Source: Methanothrix harundinacea
Lineage (GTDB): Archaea; Halobacteriota; Methanosarcinia; Methanotrichales; Methanotrichaceae
Assembly: GCA_002506535.1 (NCBI GenBank)
Contig: DAXT01000025.1
Location: forward strand, 143,033-160,589
Length of the DNA: 17,557 nt
Reading direction: 5' to 3'
Made by a program: the position numbers and the translations under genes. Below, piece by piece: positions 1-7,569 of the stretch. Position 1 is the stretch's first letter. Each line of letters opens with the position of its first letter. The notes beneath the pieces were generated by a model. The model was not told where the DNA came from, did no database searches, and was given only the letters and a program-made list of their open reading frames with translations.

Positions 1-1514
1 AAGGAATCGTAGCTGCAGCGGCGGCCGCCGGAGGGCTCGGCGGGATCATCGACCTCCAGAACGGGTTCATAGGAGGCGGCGTTGAGGCGGCGGGAGTCGG
101 AGTCGGGGCTGTCGGAAGAAAGAACGAGATCAGCGCCGGTGCCCTGGCGGCTGGGACGGGATCCTTCGGAACCGACGCCTACAGCGAGGGTATCAAGGCC
201 TCCAACAGGGAAGGAATCGTAGCTGCAGCGGCGGCTGCTGGCGGCATCGGCGGATTCGTCAACCTCCAGAACGGGTTCATAGCCGCCGGAGCCGAGGCGG
301 CAGGGATCGGAGTTCTCGCTGAAGGCAGAAGGAACGAGATCAGCAGCGGTACTCTGGCCGCAGGGACCGGATTCTTCGGGACCGGAGCTATCGGCGAAGA
401 TATCGAGGCCTCCAACAAGGTGGGTGGAGTTGCCGCGGCCGCCGCCGCTGGCGGCATCGGCGGATTCGTCGACCTCCAGAACGGGTTCATAGGAGGAGGC
501 GCGGAGGCCGCAGGAGTCGGAGTTCTCGCTGAAGGCAGAAGGAACGAGATAAGCAGCGGAATTCTGGCCGCAGGAGTCGGTGGCTTCGGGACTGGCGCCC
601 TAGGCGCGGAGATCGAGGCCTCCAACAAGGAGGGGTTCGTCGTCGCTGCCGCTGCCGCTGGCGGCCTAGGCGGAGAATTCGATTTCAATAGCGGGAACGG
701 CATCGTCGAGGCAGATGCCGCCATCTTCGGAGCCGGGGCCGCAGGAGGCGAGAACGAGATCGGCGTCGGATTCGTCGCCGCCAGGGTCGGAAACAGCGCC
801 GAAGTGGTCGCGATTGATGTGAACGCCCGGAGCACCGAGGGTGCGGCGGGAACGGGTGTGGCTGCTGGAAACGCCGAGCTCCAGCTGACCGGCGGGACCC
901 CGACCTCTCTCATCGCTGAAGGGTCGGCCGTGGGGGCCGGGGCGATCGGCGCCACGGCTGCTGCCAGTGCCGACCTCCTTATGGCAGAGTCCGGAGACAG
1001 CACCTCAGCCTCAGGAGAGGGCATGTGGCTCACGGTCATTGAGGGCAATGGGATCATCGGTGCCATAAGCGGGACCTACGATTCCAGCGGACCTGACCGG
1101 GTCGCCAGCGTTCACGCGGATGTAACGGCCGGGTCCGCCATAATCTGGGGCGACTTCAGCGCCGATACGAGCTCAAGCGCTTCTGCATCGGCCGAGAACG
1201 TGGGCGCGTTGGTCGGGACCAGCATACACCTCGAATCCTACGCCGACGATGGGACTGCTTACTCCGACGTGTATACCACGTTAGGTGCCGGAGGATTGAA
1301 CTTTGGAGAGATGGAGGCGTATGCGGGCGACACCACCCGTGCCACGCAAAAGTTTACGGTACTGGGCAACGTCCAGATCGAAGCTGAAGCCTTTAATCCG
1401 CCATATCCTCTGGCTCAAAATTCCGATGCAGGCCCGTTAAGCACGATCTTGGACGTCACAGGAGAAGCCTGGACCGACAACACCGGCGCTTACGCCGTTG
1501 CGGATGTGGATTGA
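1..1514 (+). CDS. Ala/Gly-rich 70-residue-repeat protein, 3' part (5' end outside window)
   Basis: The reading frame is open from base 3 to the TGA at 1512-1514, so the gene starts before the window and any internal Met is only an in-frame residue. The first ~280 residues are four tandem 70-residue units (210 bp each), three very similar and the fourth diverged. Each unit contains a poly-Ala/Gly run, a conserved LQNGFI segment and an NEIS segment, suggesting three ~23-residue sub-repeats with regularly placed Asn and Gly, as in beta-solenoid surface proteins. The remaining ~220 residues are non-repetitive, rich in Ala, Ser, Gly, Asp and Thr, with almost no Cys or Lys, and end in a short acidic tail. 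No known domain is recognised. A secreted or cell-surface structural role is inferred from composition and from the secreted protein encoded directly downstream; the N-terminus, where a signal peptide would lie, cannot be seen. Confidence 0.8.
   Translation, partial: GIVAAAAAAGGLGGIIDLQNGFIGGGVEAAGVGVGAVGRKNEISAGALAAGTGSFGTDAYSEGIKASNREGIVAAAAAAGGIGGFVNLQNGFIAAGAEAAGIGVLAEGRRNEISSGTLAAGTGFFGTGAIGEDIEASNKVGGVAAAAAAGGIGGFVDLQNGFIGGGAEAAGVGVLAEGRRNEISSGILAAGVGGFGTGALGAEIEASNKEGFVVAAAAAGGLGGEFDFNSGNGIVEADAAIFGAGAAGGENEIGVGFVAARVGNSAEVVAIDVNARSTEGAAGTGVAAGNAELQLTGGTPTSLIAEGSAVGAGAIGATAAASADLLMAESGDSTSASGEGMWLTVIEGNGIIGAISGTYDSSGPDRVASVHADVTAGSAIIWGDFSADTSSSASASAENVGALVGTSIHLESYADDGTAYSDVYTTLGAGGLNFGEMEAYAGDTTRATQKFTVLGNVQIEAEAFNPPYPLAQNSDAGPLSTILDVTGEAWTDNTGAYAVADVD
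3..842 (+). repeat. In-gene tandem repeat, period 210 bp (70 codons), 4 copies
   Basis: Units start at 3, 213, 423 and 633. The first three share long nearly identical DNA stretches, for example the segment encoding DLQNGFI or NLQNGFI; the fourth keeps the spacing but has diverged, with its Asn and Gly positions recognisable. The period is an exact multiple of three, so copy-number change would keep the frame. More copies probably lie upstream of the window. Confidence 0.9.
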
Positions 1515-2408
1515 ATGAGGACGGTATTCGTATATCTACTGCTGCTGGCGGGGCTGATATCTTCAGCCTCCGCCGCTTCGTACACCTTCGGGGTGGACAA
1601 CGTCACCGACGGCTCATCCTTCTGGATCCAACGCCAGAGCGCAACCATGAAGCTCGACCTCGCCACCTCGGTGGAGGGGGATATCGGACCGATAGCCGTC
1701 ACCCCCGCCGGAAGGGTCCTCTCCCCCTTCCTCTCTGGCTTTGCCGACCTTGCCGCCAACGACGTCCGCCTCCGGGAGAGGACGGCGGCCCTCCAGGGGA
1801 CCTACAGCTCCGAGGGGGTGATATCCCTCCGATCCGAGGCCGAGGCCGACGTCAACAGGACGTACTTCAAGCCCGCAGGAAGCGACCTCTGGACGATCAC
1901 CCTCGAAGAGAACTGGCCGGTGACCCTCAACGCATCCAAAACCCTCGACTACGTCGGAGAGATGATCAACGACCGGGACGCATCGGGAAATAACGGCGAC
2001 TGCGTCGGTGGAAGCTTCCTCTACAACACCGAGCTATCTCGGGAGAGGAACGTCGCCATGAGGCTGGACCGGCTCAACGCCACCGTCATCGCCACGAAGG
2101 ATACCATCGTCAGCGCCGACGTATTCCCCACCAGGTCTACCGTCTACGATACGCGGTCCCACTCCACGGGGATCGCAGACCTCAGGTACCGGCAGACCGA
2201 CTCCAGGGGCGAACTCATCAACCTCGGCGAGGAGAGGTATGTAGGAACCTACGACATAAAGAGGAAGGTCGAGATGGTCCTGGTCGAGACGAACGAGACG
2301 GAGGAGATCGACTGGCTCGCCTGCTGCGTCGGAGGGTGCGACGAGATCGACCCCTGTCAGATGGCGTCGTGGGGTGAGGAAGGAGTATTCGACTGCGCAT
2401 GCCGGTAG
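1515..2408 (+). CDS. Secreted protein with cysteine-rich C-terminus, function unknown
   Basis: A 297-residue protein. Residues 1-21 form a typical signal peptide: MR, then a hydrophobic stretch ending ASA before ASYTFG. The mature part is beta-rich in appearance with several N-glycosylation sequons (for example NRT, NAS, NAT, NET). The last ~30 residues hold six cysteines (CC, GGC, DPC and CAC groupings), and one more lies in NNGDC, suggesting a disulfide knot or a metal site. The ATG follows the TGA of the upstream repeat protein with no intervening base, so the two are almost certainly co-transcribed and translationally coupled. I recognise no family. By context it may process, anchor or accompany the repeat protein at the cell surface; this is inference. 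A stem plus T-tract follows the stop codon. Confidence 0.85.
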   Translation: MRTVFVYLLLLAGLISSASAASYTFGVDNVTDGSSFWIQRQSATMKLDLATSVEGDIGPIAVTPAGRVLSPFLSGFADLAANDVRLRERTAALQGTYSSEGVISLRSEAEADVNRTYFKPAGSDLWTITLEENWPVTLNASKTLDYVGEMINDRDASGNNGDCVGGSFLYNTELSRERNVAMRLDRLNATVIATKDTIVSADVFPTRSTVYDTRSHSTGIADLRYRQTDSRGELINLGEERYVGTYDIKRKVEMVLVETNETEEIDWLACCVGGCDEIDPCQMASWGEEGVFDCACR

Positions 2409-2446
2409 AGGGGAGAGGCCGGCCCCTCACCAAAACATCCTTTTTT
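2408..2446 (+). terminator. Probable intrinsic terminator after the surface-protein pair
   Basis: GAGGGG at 2408-2413 pairs with CCCCTC at 2423-2428 around a GC-rich loop. After an A-rich spacer a run of six T follows at 2441-2446. It begins on the last base of the stop codon of the secreted protein gene. Archaeal termination relies mostly on the T-run, so the T-tract is the stronger part of the evidence. Confidence 0.55.
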
Positions 2447-2620
2447 CCCAGATTTCTGGACCATTCGGGCCGTCTCGTATTCTGGACGGAAGGCCGGAGC
2501 CCTCTATGCTCTGGGATTTTTGAGATCGATCAGCTCCCATACGTAAGCCCATCTCACAAAGCCGAATACTGGCATCATCCGCGATGGCGGCAGGTCCAAA
2601 AGAGGATATAAACGGGAGGT

Positions 2621-2721
2621 GGGGGGCAAAAGTCGGTATCAGGGATCCAGGAGGGAGGGAGATATTCGATGTCAGACTTTTGCCTGAGATCACTACGTCA
2701 TATGCCGAATATAAACCTTTC
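2621..2721 (+). repeat. Intergenic repeat element, copy A
   Basis: The element opens with six G, then GGCAAAAGTC (2625-2634), whose perfect inverse GACTTTTGCC lies at 2675-2684, 50 bases on. The interval contains GAGGGAGGGAG. Downstream a conserved block ends in a TATA-like AATATAAA (2708-2715). Copy B, 270 bases further on, keeps the same order and spacing. A second TATA-like motif, GATATAAAC, lies just before the element (about 2605-2613). This copy overlaps an open frame (ATG at 2669, after a GGAGG-type site) that runs to 3058, but its codon use is unlike the neighbouring genes. It may be a promoter or regulatory module, a structured RNA, or a short mobile-element remnant. Confidence 0.6.
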
Positions 2722-2891
2722 TATTGATCGTCATATTTCCCTGTGGCCGATCCCCCGGCGGATCAGATCCAGCGGATCTGCTCTCAGCTCCGACGATCCT
2801 CTCCCTAGCGGGACCTCAAAACTAACGGGACCTCAAATAACCATGAGAAGCTCGAATATCTCGACGTCGATCCCCCATGAGTCGAAGAAAG

Positions 2892-2991
2892 GGGGGGCAA
2901 AAGTCGTCTGCAGAGATTTGAGGGAGGGAGGAGAAGTTATTATCGACTTTTGCCTATTATCAGTACGACATTTGTCTAATATAAGCCTTCC
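2892..2991 (+). repeat. Intergenic repeat element, copy B, at the engB promoter
   Basis: Same architecture as copy A: a G-run, GGCAAAAGTC at 2896-2905, a GAGGGAGGGAG core, GACTTTTGCC at 2945-2954, then a block sharing ATCA, TACG, CAT and AATATAA with copy A. Its TATA-like AATATAAG (2978-2985) lies about 80 bases before the engB ATG and is the best promoter candidate for engB, predicting a leader of roughly 55-60 bases. The inverted repeat would sit directly upstream of that promoter, as an activator site or operator might. Confidence 0.6.
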
Positions 2992-3065
2992 GGTCGGCCT
3001 GCGGTCGAGGTTGAGAGAAAGATCTTTCAGGAGGAGGCTCTCAGTAGACGGGAGATGATAGGTCC

Positions 3066-3635
3066 ATGGCTCCTGAGATCGTGCTGATAGGAAGGTCTAA
3101 CGTAGGCAAATCAACCCTCTTTCGCCTTCTTACAGGAAAGAAGGTTAGGGTGGGGAGGAGGCCGGGGGTAACCGTCGGCCCCGCCAGAGTCCGGGTTGGT
3201 AACGCCGTCTACGTCGACATGCCCGGATACGGCTTCATGAAAGGCGCGGAGAAGGTCGCCCAGGAGGGGACGAAGGACTTCATAGTCCGTTACTTTGAGG
3301 AGAAGGCCGAAGAGATCCTCCTGGCGGTACAGGTGATAGACGCCGCGAGCTTCATCGAGATAGCCGACCGCTGGGAGGGGAGAGGAGAGGTCCCCCTGGA
3401 GGTCGAGCTATTCGAGTTTCTCTTGGATCTGGATCTGGCCGTCGTGGTAGCCGCCAACAAGATGGACAGGGTCGACGATCCGGAGAGGACCCTGGACGAT
3501 ATCTGTGAACGGCTGGGGATGCTCCCCCCCTGGAGGCAGTGGAGAGATATGATCGCCCCCATCTCCGCCAAAAAAGGAGAGATCGAGCCCCTGAAGGAGG
3601 TCATAAAGTCCAGGCTTCAGAGGCGGGAAAGCTGA
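3066..3635 (+). CDS. engB: EngB-type GTP-binding protein
   Basis: 189 residues, the normal size for the TrmE-Era-EngA-EngB-Septin-like GTPase EngB (YihA/YsxC). All G motifs are present: G1 GRSNVGKS at 9-16, G2 RPGVT at 32-36, G3 DMPG at 51-54, G4 NKMD at 131-134 and G5 SAKKG at 167-171. Bacterial EngB acts in large ribosomal subunit assembly; archaeal homologues are assumed to bind GTP and assist ribosome maturation, but this is less tested. The ATG is chosen because the P-loop then sits at the normal distance from the N-terminus. Its 3' end overlaps the convergent MscS gene by 19 bp. No other gene shares its transcript in this window. The likely promoter is in repeat copy B. Confidence 0.95.
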   Translation: MAPEIVLIGRSNVGKSTLFRLLTGKKVRVGRRPGVTVGPARVRVGNAVYVDMPGYGFMKGAEKVAQEGTKDFIVRYFEEKAEEILLAVQVIDAASFIEIADRWEGRGEVPLEVELFEFLLDLDLAVVVAANKMDRVDDPERTLDDICERLGMLPPWRQWRDMIAPISAKKGEIEPLKEVIKSRLQRRES

Positions 3636-4768
3636 TCCCGCCCTGGCCCCCGGCTTCCATCCAGATCACGGATACCTTGAGGAGAAGGGTCCTGATCTTC
3701 GGGGACCTGGGCCGATCCCGCCGGTCCGTGGATGATGAGGTTTCTGTATGGGTATGGGATCTCTATCCCCTCCTCACCGAACCTATTTTTGATCTCCTCC
3801 CGGATCTCGCACCCTGTGGTGTAGGCGACATCTCTCTTTGGAACCTCCACGAGGAGTCTCAGGTTCACGGCGAAATCTCCAAGCTCGGTCACCCTCACCG
3901 TTATCTCCCGATCTTTGAGGACCAGAGGATGCCTCTTTGCAGCCTCTATCATGATCTCTCTTGCCCGGTCTATATCCGCCGAATAGCCGATGCCCACGTC
4001 CACCCACCAGCTGATGATGGGGTCTGTTATCGACCAGTTGATTATCGACTGGCCTCCCATGACGCTGTTGGGGACGAAGATCCTCCGGCCGTCCCAGGTC
4101 TTTACGGTGGTGTGCCTCAGGGTCAGATCCTCCACCTGACCGTACTCCCCGTTGAAGTCGATCAGATCCCCGACGCGGAAGGGATGGAAGACGGCGAGGA
4201 AGATGCCGGATATTATGTTGGAGAGGGAGTCCTGGGCGGCGAAGCCTATGGCAAGGCCGGCGACGCCGGCTCCGGCCAGAAGGGTTATCGTGAGGCTGTT
4301 CAGGGTCGGTATCCGGGATAGGATTACGAGGAATCCGGCGACGTAGATCGCCACCACCAGAAGCCGCGCGATGAGGACCCGGAAGGTCTTCTCCGTCTCC
4401 TCATCGAGACCGCCCCTGCCGTTCGAGAGGAACTTAGGGAGACGGATGGCGATCAATCTCTTGACCATCTTGGCGGCGATGTAGGTCGCAACGGCGATTA
4501 TGAATACCTCAAGCGATATCCTGGCCATCGATCCGATGTCCATTCCCAGAGCGATGTTCAGCCGGTCGACGACGGAGATGAGCGTCGACTGGACCCCCTC
4601 CCCGGTGAGCTGGTGGGGGAGCCGATAAGATAACTCCTCCGAGAGATCCGTCGAGAGGTTCGATATGTTCGAAACAGGATCGAGACCGTCCTGCCGGATA
4701 TCAGACGGGACCGTATACTCGCGGAAGACGTCGTCTGCTCCCCACGATACGATCTCGTCATCTGCCAT
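3617..4768 (-). CDS. Small-conductance mechanosensitive channel, MscS family
   Basis: 383 residues from the ATG at 4768. An in-frame TTG 26 codons upstream is possible, but the ATG is preferred and the extra N-terminus looks non-conserved. Membrane segments lie at roughly 82-104, 128-152 and 157-198. The last is the Gly/Ala-rich pore helix (LLAGAGVAGLAIGFAAQ) followed by the hallmark SLSNIISGIFL segment. The beta domain (about 200-250, with FRVGDLI and FVPNS motifs) and the cytoplasmic alpha/beta domain (to about 347) follow, then a ~35-residue charged tail. In the cytoplasmic membrane such channels release solutes on hypo-osmotic shock. The ~75 residues before TM1 are hydrophilic and specific to this protein. 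It is divergent from the NosD-like gene across 116 bp and convergent with engB. Confidence 0.93.
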   Translation of the reverse strand: MADDEIVSWGADDVFREYTVPSDIRQDGLDPVSNISNLSTDLSEELSYRLPHQLTGEGVQSTLISVVDRLNIALGMDIGSMARISLEVFIIAVATYIAAKMVKRLIAIRLPKFLSNGRGGLDEETEKTFRVLIARLLVVAIYVAGFLVILSRIPTLNSLTITLLAGAGVAGLAIGFAAQDSLSNIISGIFLAVFHPFRVGDLIDFNGEYGQVEDLTLRHTTVKTWDGRRIFVPNSVMGGQSIINWSITDPIISWWVDVGIGYSADIDRAREIMIEAAKRHPLVLKDREITVRVTELGDFAVNLRLLVEVPKRDVAYTTGCEIREEIKNRFGEEGIEIPYPYRNLIIHGPAGSAQVPEDQDPSPQGIRDLDGSRGPGRDQLSRL

Positions 4769-4884
4769 AGGCTGAAAGAAAAGGTCGCGAATACTTAACC
4801 ATTTCGAAGGCGCTGGTCTATAGTGCCCCAAAAAGGCTTTTAACAAATAACCCGAGTAATATGATCTAAATCGAGGATCTTCCC

Positions 4885-6069
4885 ATGCTTGGAAACGGCG
4901 TCTTGAAGAGATCTTATGCGATCTCGTCGATAGTTCTCATCATTTCGTGGTCTCTGGCTTCTGGAGCGACTTACGTCGTCTCCCACGATTACGAAGACAG
5001 ATTCATCCAGGCCACCATAAACCGGGCGAGCGACGGGGACAGGATCATCGTCAAGAGCGGCCAGTACCGGGAAAACCTGAACGTTACGAAGAAGGTGGCG
5101 GTAATCGGCCTGGATACAGGCGGAGGAAAACCCGTAGTAGACGCCGGGGGTCTGGGAAGCGCCGTCGTCATCTCCGCCGATGACGTCCTCTTCGAAGGGT
5201 TCCGTGTCGTCAACTCGGGCAAACAGTGGAAGGACGCCGGCATAAAGGTGATATCAAAGAACGCCGTCATCAGAAATAACAACGTCACAGGTAACGTTTA
5301 TGGGATAGTCCTGGACGGCTCCACCAAGAACAGCGTCCTCAAAAATTACGTCCGCGAGAATGACGTGGGCATCTCCCTCTACTCCTCAGATGGATGCACC
5401 ATCATGGAGAACGACGCCTCCAACAACACCTTCGGCGGAATACTGCTGAGCAAAGCGAACAACAACACGATACGAAACAACAACGCCAGCCTCAACCACT
5501 GGGCGGGAATAATCCTCGGCGAGTCCAGCAACAACTCCGTCACCAATAATATCGCCCGCTACAACGAGAATGAGGGTATCTGGCTCCTCCGCTCCAACTC
5601 CAACACCGTCAGAGGAAACAGGGTCCGGTACAACTACATCTTCGGGATCCGGCTCCTATACTCCAATAGAAACTCCGTGAGCAGCAACACCGTCAGAGAC
5701 AACCTGGATGGGATAAGCATCGAGAGCTCCAACGGGAACGTCCTCGCCGGAAACAACCTCAGCATCAACGGGTACGGGGTCTACGTCGACAACTCCTTCA
5801 ACAACAGGATTTACATGAACAACCTGATAAACAACGCCAAAAACGCTCATTCCTGGAACTCCACGAACTTCTGGAACTCAACGGAGATCGTCAGCTATTC
5901 TTACAGAGGCATCTCATACAACAGGCGCGTCGGCAACCACTGGAGCGGGTACTTCGGACCCGACCCCTTCGGGGACGGCCTCGGCGACATCCCCCATATC
6001 GTTATGGGGGCAGAGAGGGACTACTCCCCCCTGATGAAACCCTCCGAGAGGTACGCCCTGCGGGGCTGA
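4885..6069 (+). CDS. Secreted NosD-like parallel beta-helix protein
   Basis: 394 residues. A signal peptide covers about 1-28 (positive MLGNGVLKRS start, hydrophobic core, SGA). From about residue 95 to 330 there are repeated ~22-residue PbH1 coils with Asn ladders (NNNT, SNNS, SNSNTV, SNRNSV), the pattern of NosD and carbohydrate-binding/sulfatase-like beta helices. The end (about 349-385) has NHWSGY, DPFGDGLGD and DYSPLM motifs typical of NosD-family C-termini. Many N-x-S/T sequons suggest N-glycosylation. In denitrifiers NosD helps mature nitrous oxide reductase; archaeal relatives occur in large families without nos genes, and here no nos gene is near, so an exported cell-surface or polysaccharide-binding role is more likely. 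The GAGG before the ATG supports this start. Confidence 0.9.
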   Translation: MLGNGVLKRSYAISSIVLIISWSLASGATYVVSHDYEDRFIQATINRASDGDRIIVKSGQYRENLNVTKKVAVIGLDTGGGKPVVDAGGLGSAVVISADDVLFEGFRVVNSGKQWKDAGIKVISKNAVIRNNNVTGNVYGIVLDGSTKNSVLKNYVRENDVGISLYSSDGCTIMENDASNNTFGGILLSKANNNTIRNNNASLNHWAGIILGESSNNSVTNNIARYNENEGIWLLRSNSNTVRGNRVRYNYIFGIRLLYSNRNSVSSNTVRDNLDGISIESSNGNVLAGNNLSINGYGVYVDNSFNNRIYMNNLINNAKNAHSWNSTNFWNSTEIVSYSYRGISYNRRVGNHWSGYFGPDPFGDGLGDIPHIVMGAERDYSPLMKPSERYALRG

Positions 6070-6101
6070 AAATAGAAGAATAGAGGATAAGAGAGGATCA
6101 T

Positions 6102-6141
6102 CCGGGGTTTGGGCTCGGTCAAAGCCGCAGCCGATCCCCGG
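6102..6141. terminator. Long hairpin between convergent nosD-like and pan genes
   Basis: CCGGGG (6102-6107) pairs with CCCCGG (6136-6141). Inside, GGCT-CGG (6112-6118) pairs with CCG-AGCC (6125-6132, one bulged C) around a 6-base loop, giving about 13 paired positions with small internal loops. Read on the minus strand, the hairpin is followed by a pyrimidine-rich tract, so it fits best as the end of the pan transcript; it would also block read-through from the NosD-like gene. Confidence 0.5.
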
Positions 6142-6152
6142 TGGATAGACCC

Positions 6153-7391
6153 CTAAGAGAACATCCTCATCGACTCGTCGACCCTCGGGAGCATCTCCTC
6201 GCCGAGGACCTTGTCCACAGCTTTTTTGAAGTCCTCTGCCGTTACAGAGCTTCCAAGACGCCTTATGGCCATCATGCCGGCTTCGACGGCGATGGACTTT
6301 AGGTCGGCGCCGCTCGCCCCTTCCGTCTCATGAGCTATCGCTTTGAGGTCTACTGCGGGGCTCATCTTCATCTTCCCAACGTGGATCTGGAGGATGGCGA
6401 GTCGAGCATCATAGTTCGGCATGGGGATCTCGATGATCCGGTCGAACCTTCCGGGACGGAGGAGGGCCGGGTCGAGGATGTCTATCCTGTTGGTGGCGGC
6501 GATGACCTTGACGTCGCCCCTCGCCCTGAAGCCGTCCAGCTCAGCCAGTAGCTGCATCATCGTCCTGTTCACCTCAGCGGACCCGGTCGTCCCGTCGTGG
6601 GTCCTGATGGATCCGACGGAATCGATCTCGTCGATGAAGACGATGGCAGGGGCCTTGTCCCTCGCCATCTGGAATATGTCCCTGACGAGCTGGGCTCCCT
6701 CGCCTATGAACTTGTGGACGAGCTCGGACCCTGACATATGGATGAAGGTCGCCCTGGAGTGATGGGCCACCGCCTTGGCGATGAGGGTCTTTCCTGTCCC
6801 GGGGGGGCCGAAGAGGAGGACGCCCTTGGGGGGCTCGACACCGATCTCGGCGAAGAGCTCCGGGTGGGTGAGGGGGAGCTCCACCGTCTCGCTCACCTCC
6901 CTTATCTGGTCCTCCAGGCCGCCGACCTGGTCGTAAGAGACGGTGGGCGCCTCAATCAGCTCCATCGTCTTTGCCCTGACGTCGATGGACTTGTCCATCA
7001 CCCTCACGATCGTCAAGGAGTTGTTTATCGCGACTCTGGTGTTCGGCTCCAGCTTCTCCATCATCTCAGGAGATGTGGTGGTTATGAACTCCTGGTTGTT
7101 TCCATGCTGCCGGAGGAGGACGTAGTCCTCTCCCATCTCCACCACCGTCGCGAGAAAGAGGGGCATCCTCCGGAGGAGGGAGTTCTCCTTCTTCAGCCTC
7201 TCCTCTTCCCGCATGTACTTCTTGTTGGATATTAAGGTCTCAACGAGCTTGGCTCTGGTATCCTCTTTCTCCATCCTGAGGGTCTCGATCTCCTCGCTTA
7301 GGCGTTTGTTCTCGTTCTCCAGAGCTGTGATCCTCTTCATGTGTAATTCCTGAATCGACTCCTGATCTGGCGTTATCGTTGACTCAGACAT
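6153..7391 (-). CDS. pan: Proteasome-activating nucleotidase (PAN), AAA+ unfoldase
   Basis: 412 residues from the chosen ATG at 7391. PAN forms a hexamer that unfolds substrates with ATP and feeds them to the archaeal 20S proteasome. Order: N-terminal coiled coil (about 11-75), OB domain (about 78-145), AAA+ module with Walker A GPPGTGKT at 195-202, pore loop FIG at 228-230, Walker B VFIDEID at 251-257, and Arg-finger region RPGRFDR at 312-318. The usual C-terminal HbYX tail that opens the 20S gate is replaced by MFS (Phe instead of Tyr). An upstream in-frame ATG at 7415 exists, but a TATA box ends only two bases before it; that box is about 30 bases from the 7391 ATG, so a leaderless start there is more likely. 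It is divergent from the SAM synthetase gene. Confidence 0.96.
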   Translation of the reverse strand: MSESTITPDQESIQELHMKRITALENENKRLSEEIETLRMEKEDTRAKLVETLISNKKYMREEERLKKENSLLRRMPLFLATVVEMGEDYVLLRQHGNNQEFITTTSPEMMEKLEPNTRVAINNSLTIVRVMDKSIDVRAKTMELIEAPTVSYDQVGGLEDQIREVSETVELPLTHPELFAEIGVEPPKGVLLFGPPGTGKTLIAKAVAHHSRATFIHMSGSELVHKFIGEGAQLVRDIFQMARDKAPAIVFIDEIDSVGSIRTHDGTTGSAEVNRTMMQLLAELDGFRARGDVKVIAATNRIDILDPALLRPGRFDRIIEIPMPNYDARLAILQIHVGKMKMSPAVDLKAIAHETEGASGADLKSIAVEAGMMAIRRLGSSVTAEDFKKAVDKVLGEEMLPRVDESMRMFS

Positions 7392-7416
7392 GTAATCAGA
7401 CGGATGCTCTTTCATG

Positions 7417-7424
7417 AATATAAA
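7417..7424 (-). promoter_or_regulatory. TATA box of pan
   Basis: On the minus strand this reads TTTATATT. It lies 26-33 bases before the ATG at 7391, the archaeal TATA-to-start distance for a leaderless transcript, and almost touches the alternative ATG at 7415, which it argues against. Confidence 0.55.
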
Positions 7425-7569
7425 TTACACCCTCCGGGATAGCCTTCTCATTATAGATCTCCAATGGCCATCACCCGCCCAGTTTTCCGACAAATTTACA
7501 TTTATCGATCGCCCTGTTATCCTGAATCCGCTTTGAGAGATTATCGACTTTCGTTCACATAATACCCCG

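Noticed and set aside
179..1066. Long Pro/Ala-rich minus-strand frame opposite the repeat protein
   Set aside because: It is the antisense shadow of GC-rich repeated codons; composition is low complexity and no start signal is visible.
2669..3058. 129-residue plus-strand frame before engB
   Set aside because: Third-position GC is low for this genome, the residues look random (many Arg/Ser/Ile), and it covers both copies of the intergenic repeat. Kept only as a finding about the leader.
4885..6069. True NosD of a nitrous oxide reductase cluster
   Set aside because: No nosZ, nosF or nosY neighbours are present; the beta-helix and tail motifs alone are shared by many archaeal surface proteins.
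7540..7551. ATTATCGACTTT upstream of mat, matching part of repeat copy B
   Set aside because: Only 12 bases match and the rest of the element is absent; matches of this length are expected by chance in a window this size.
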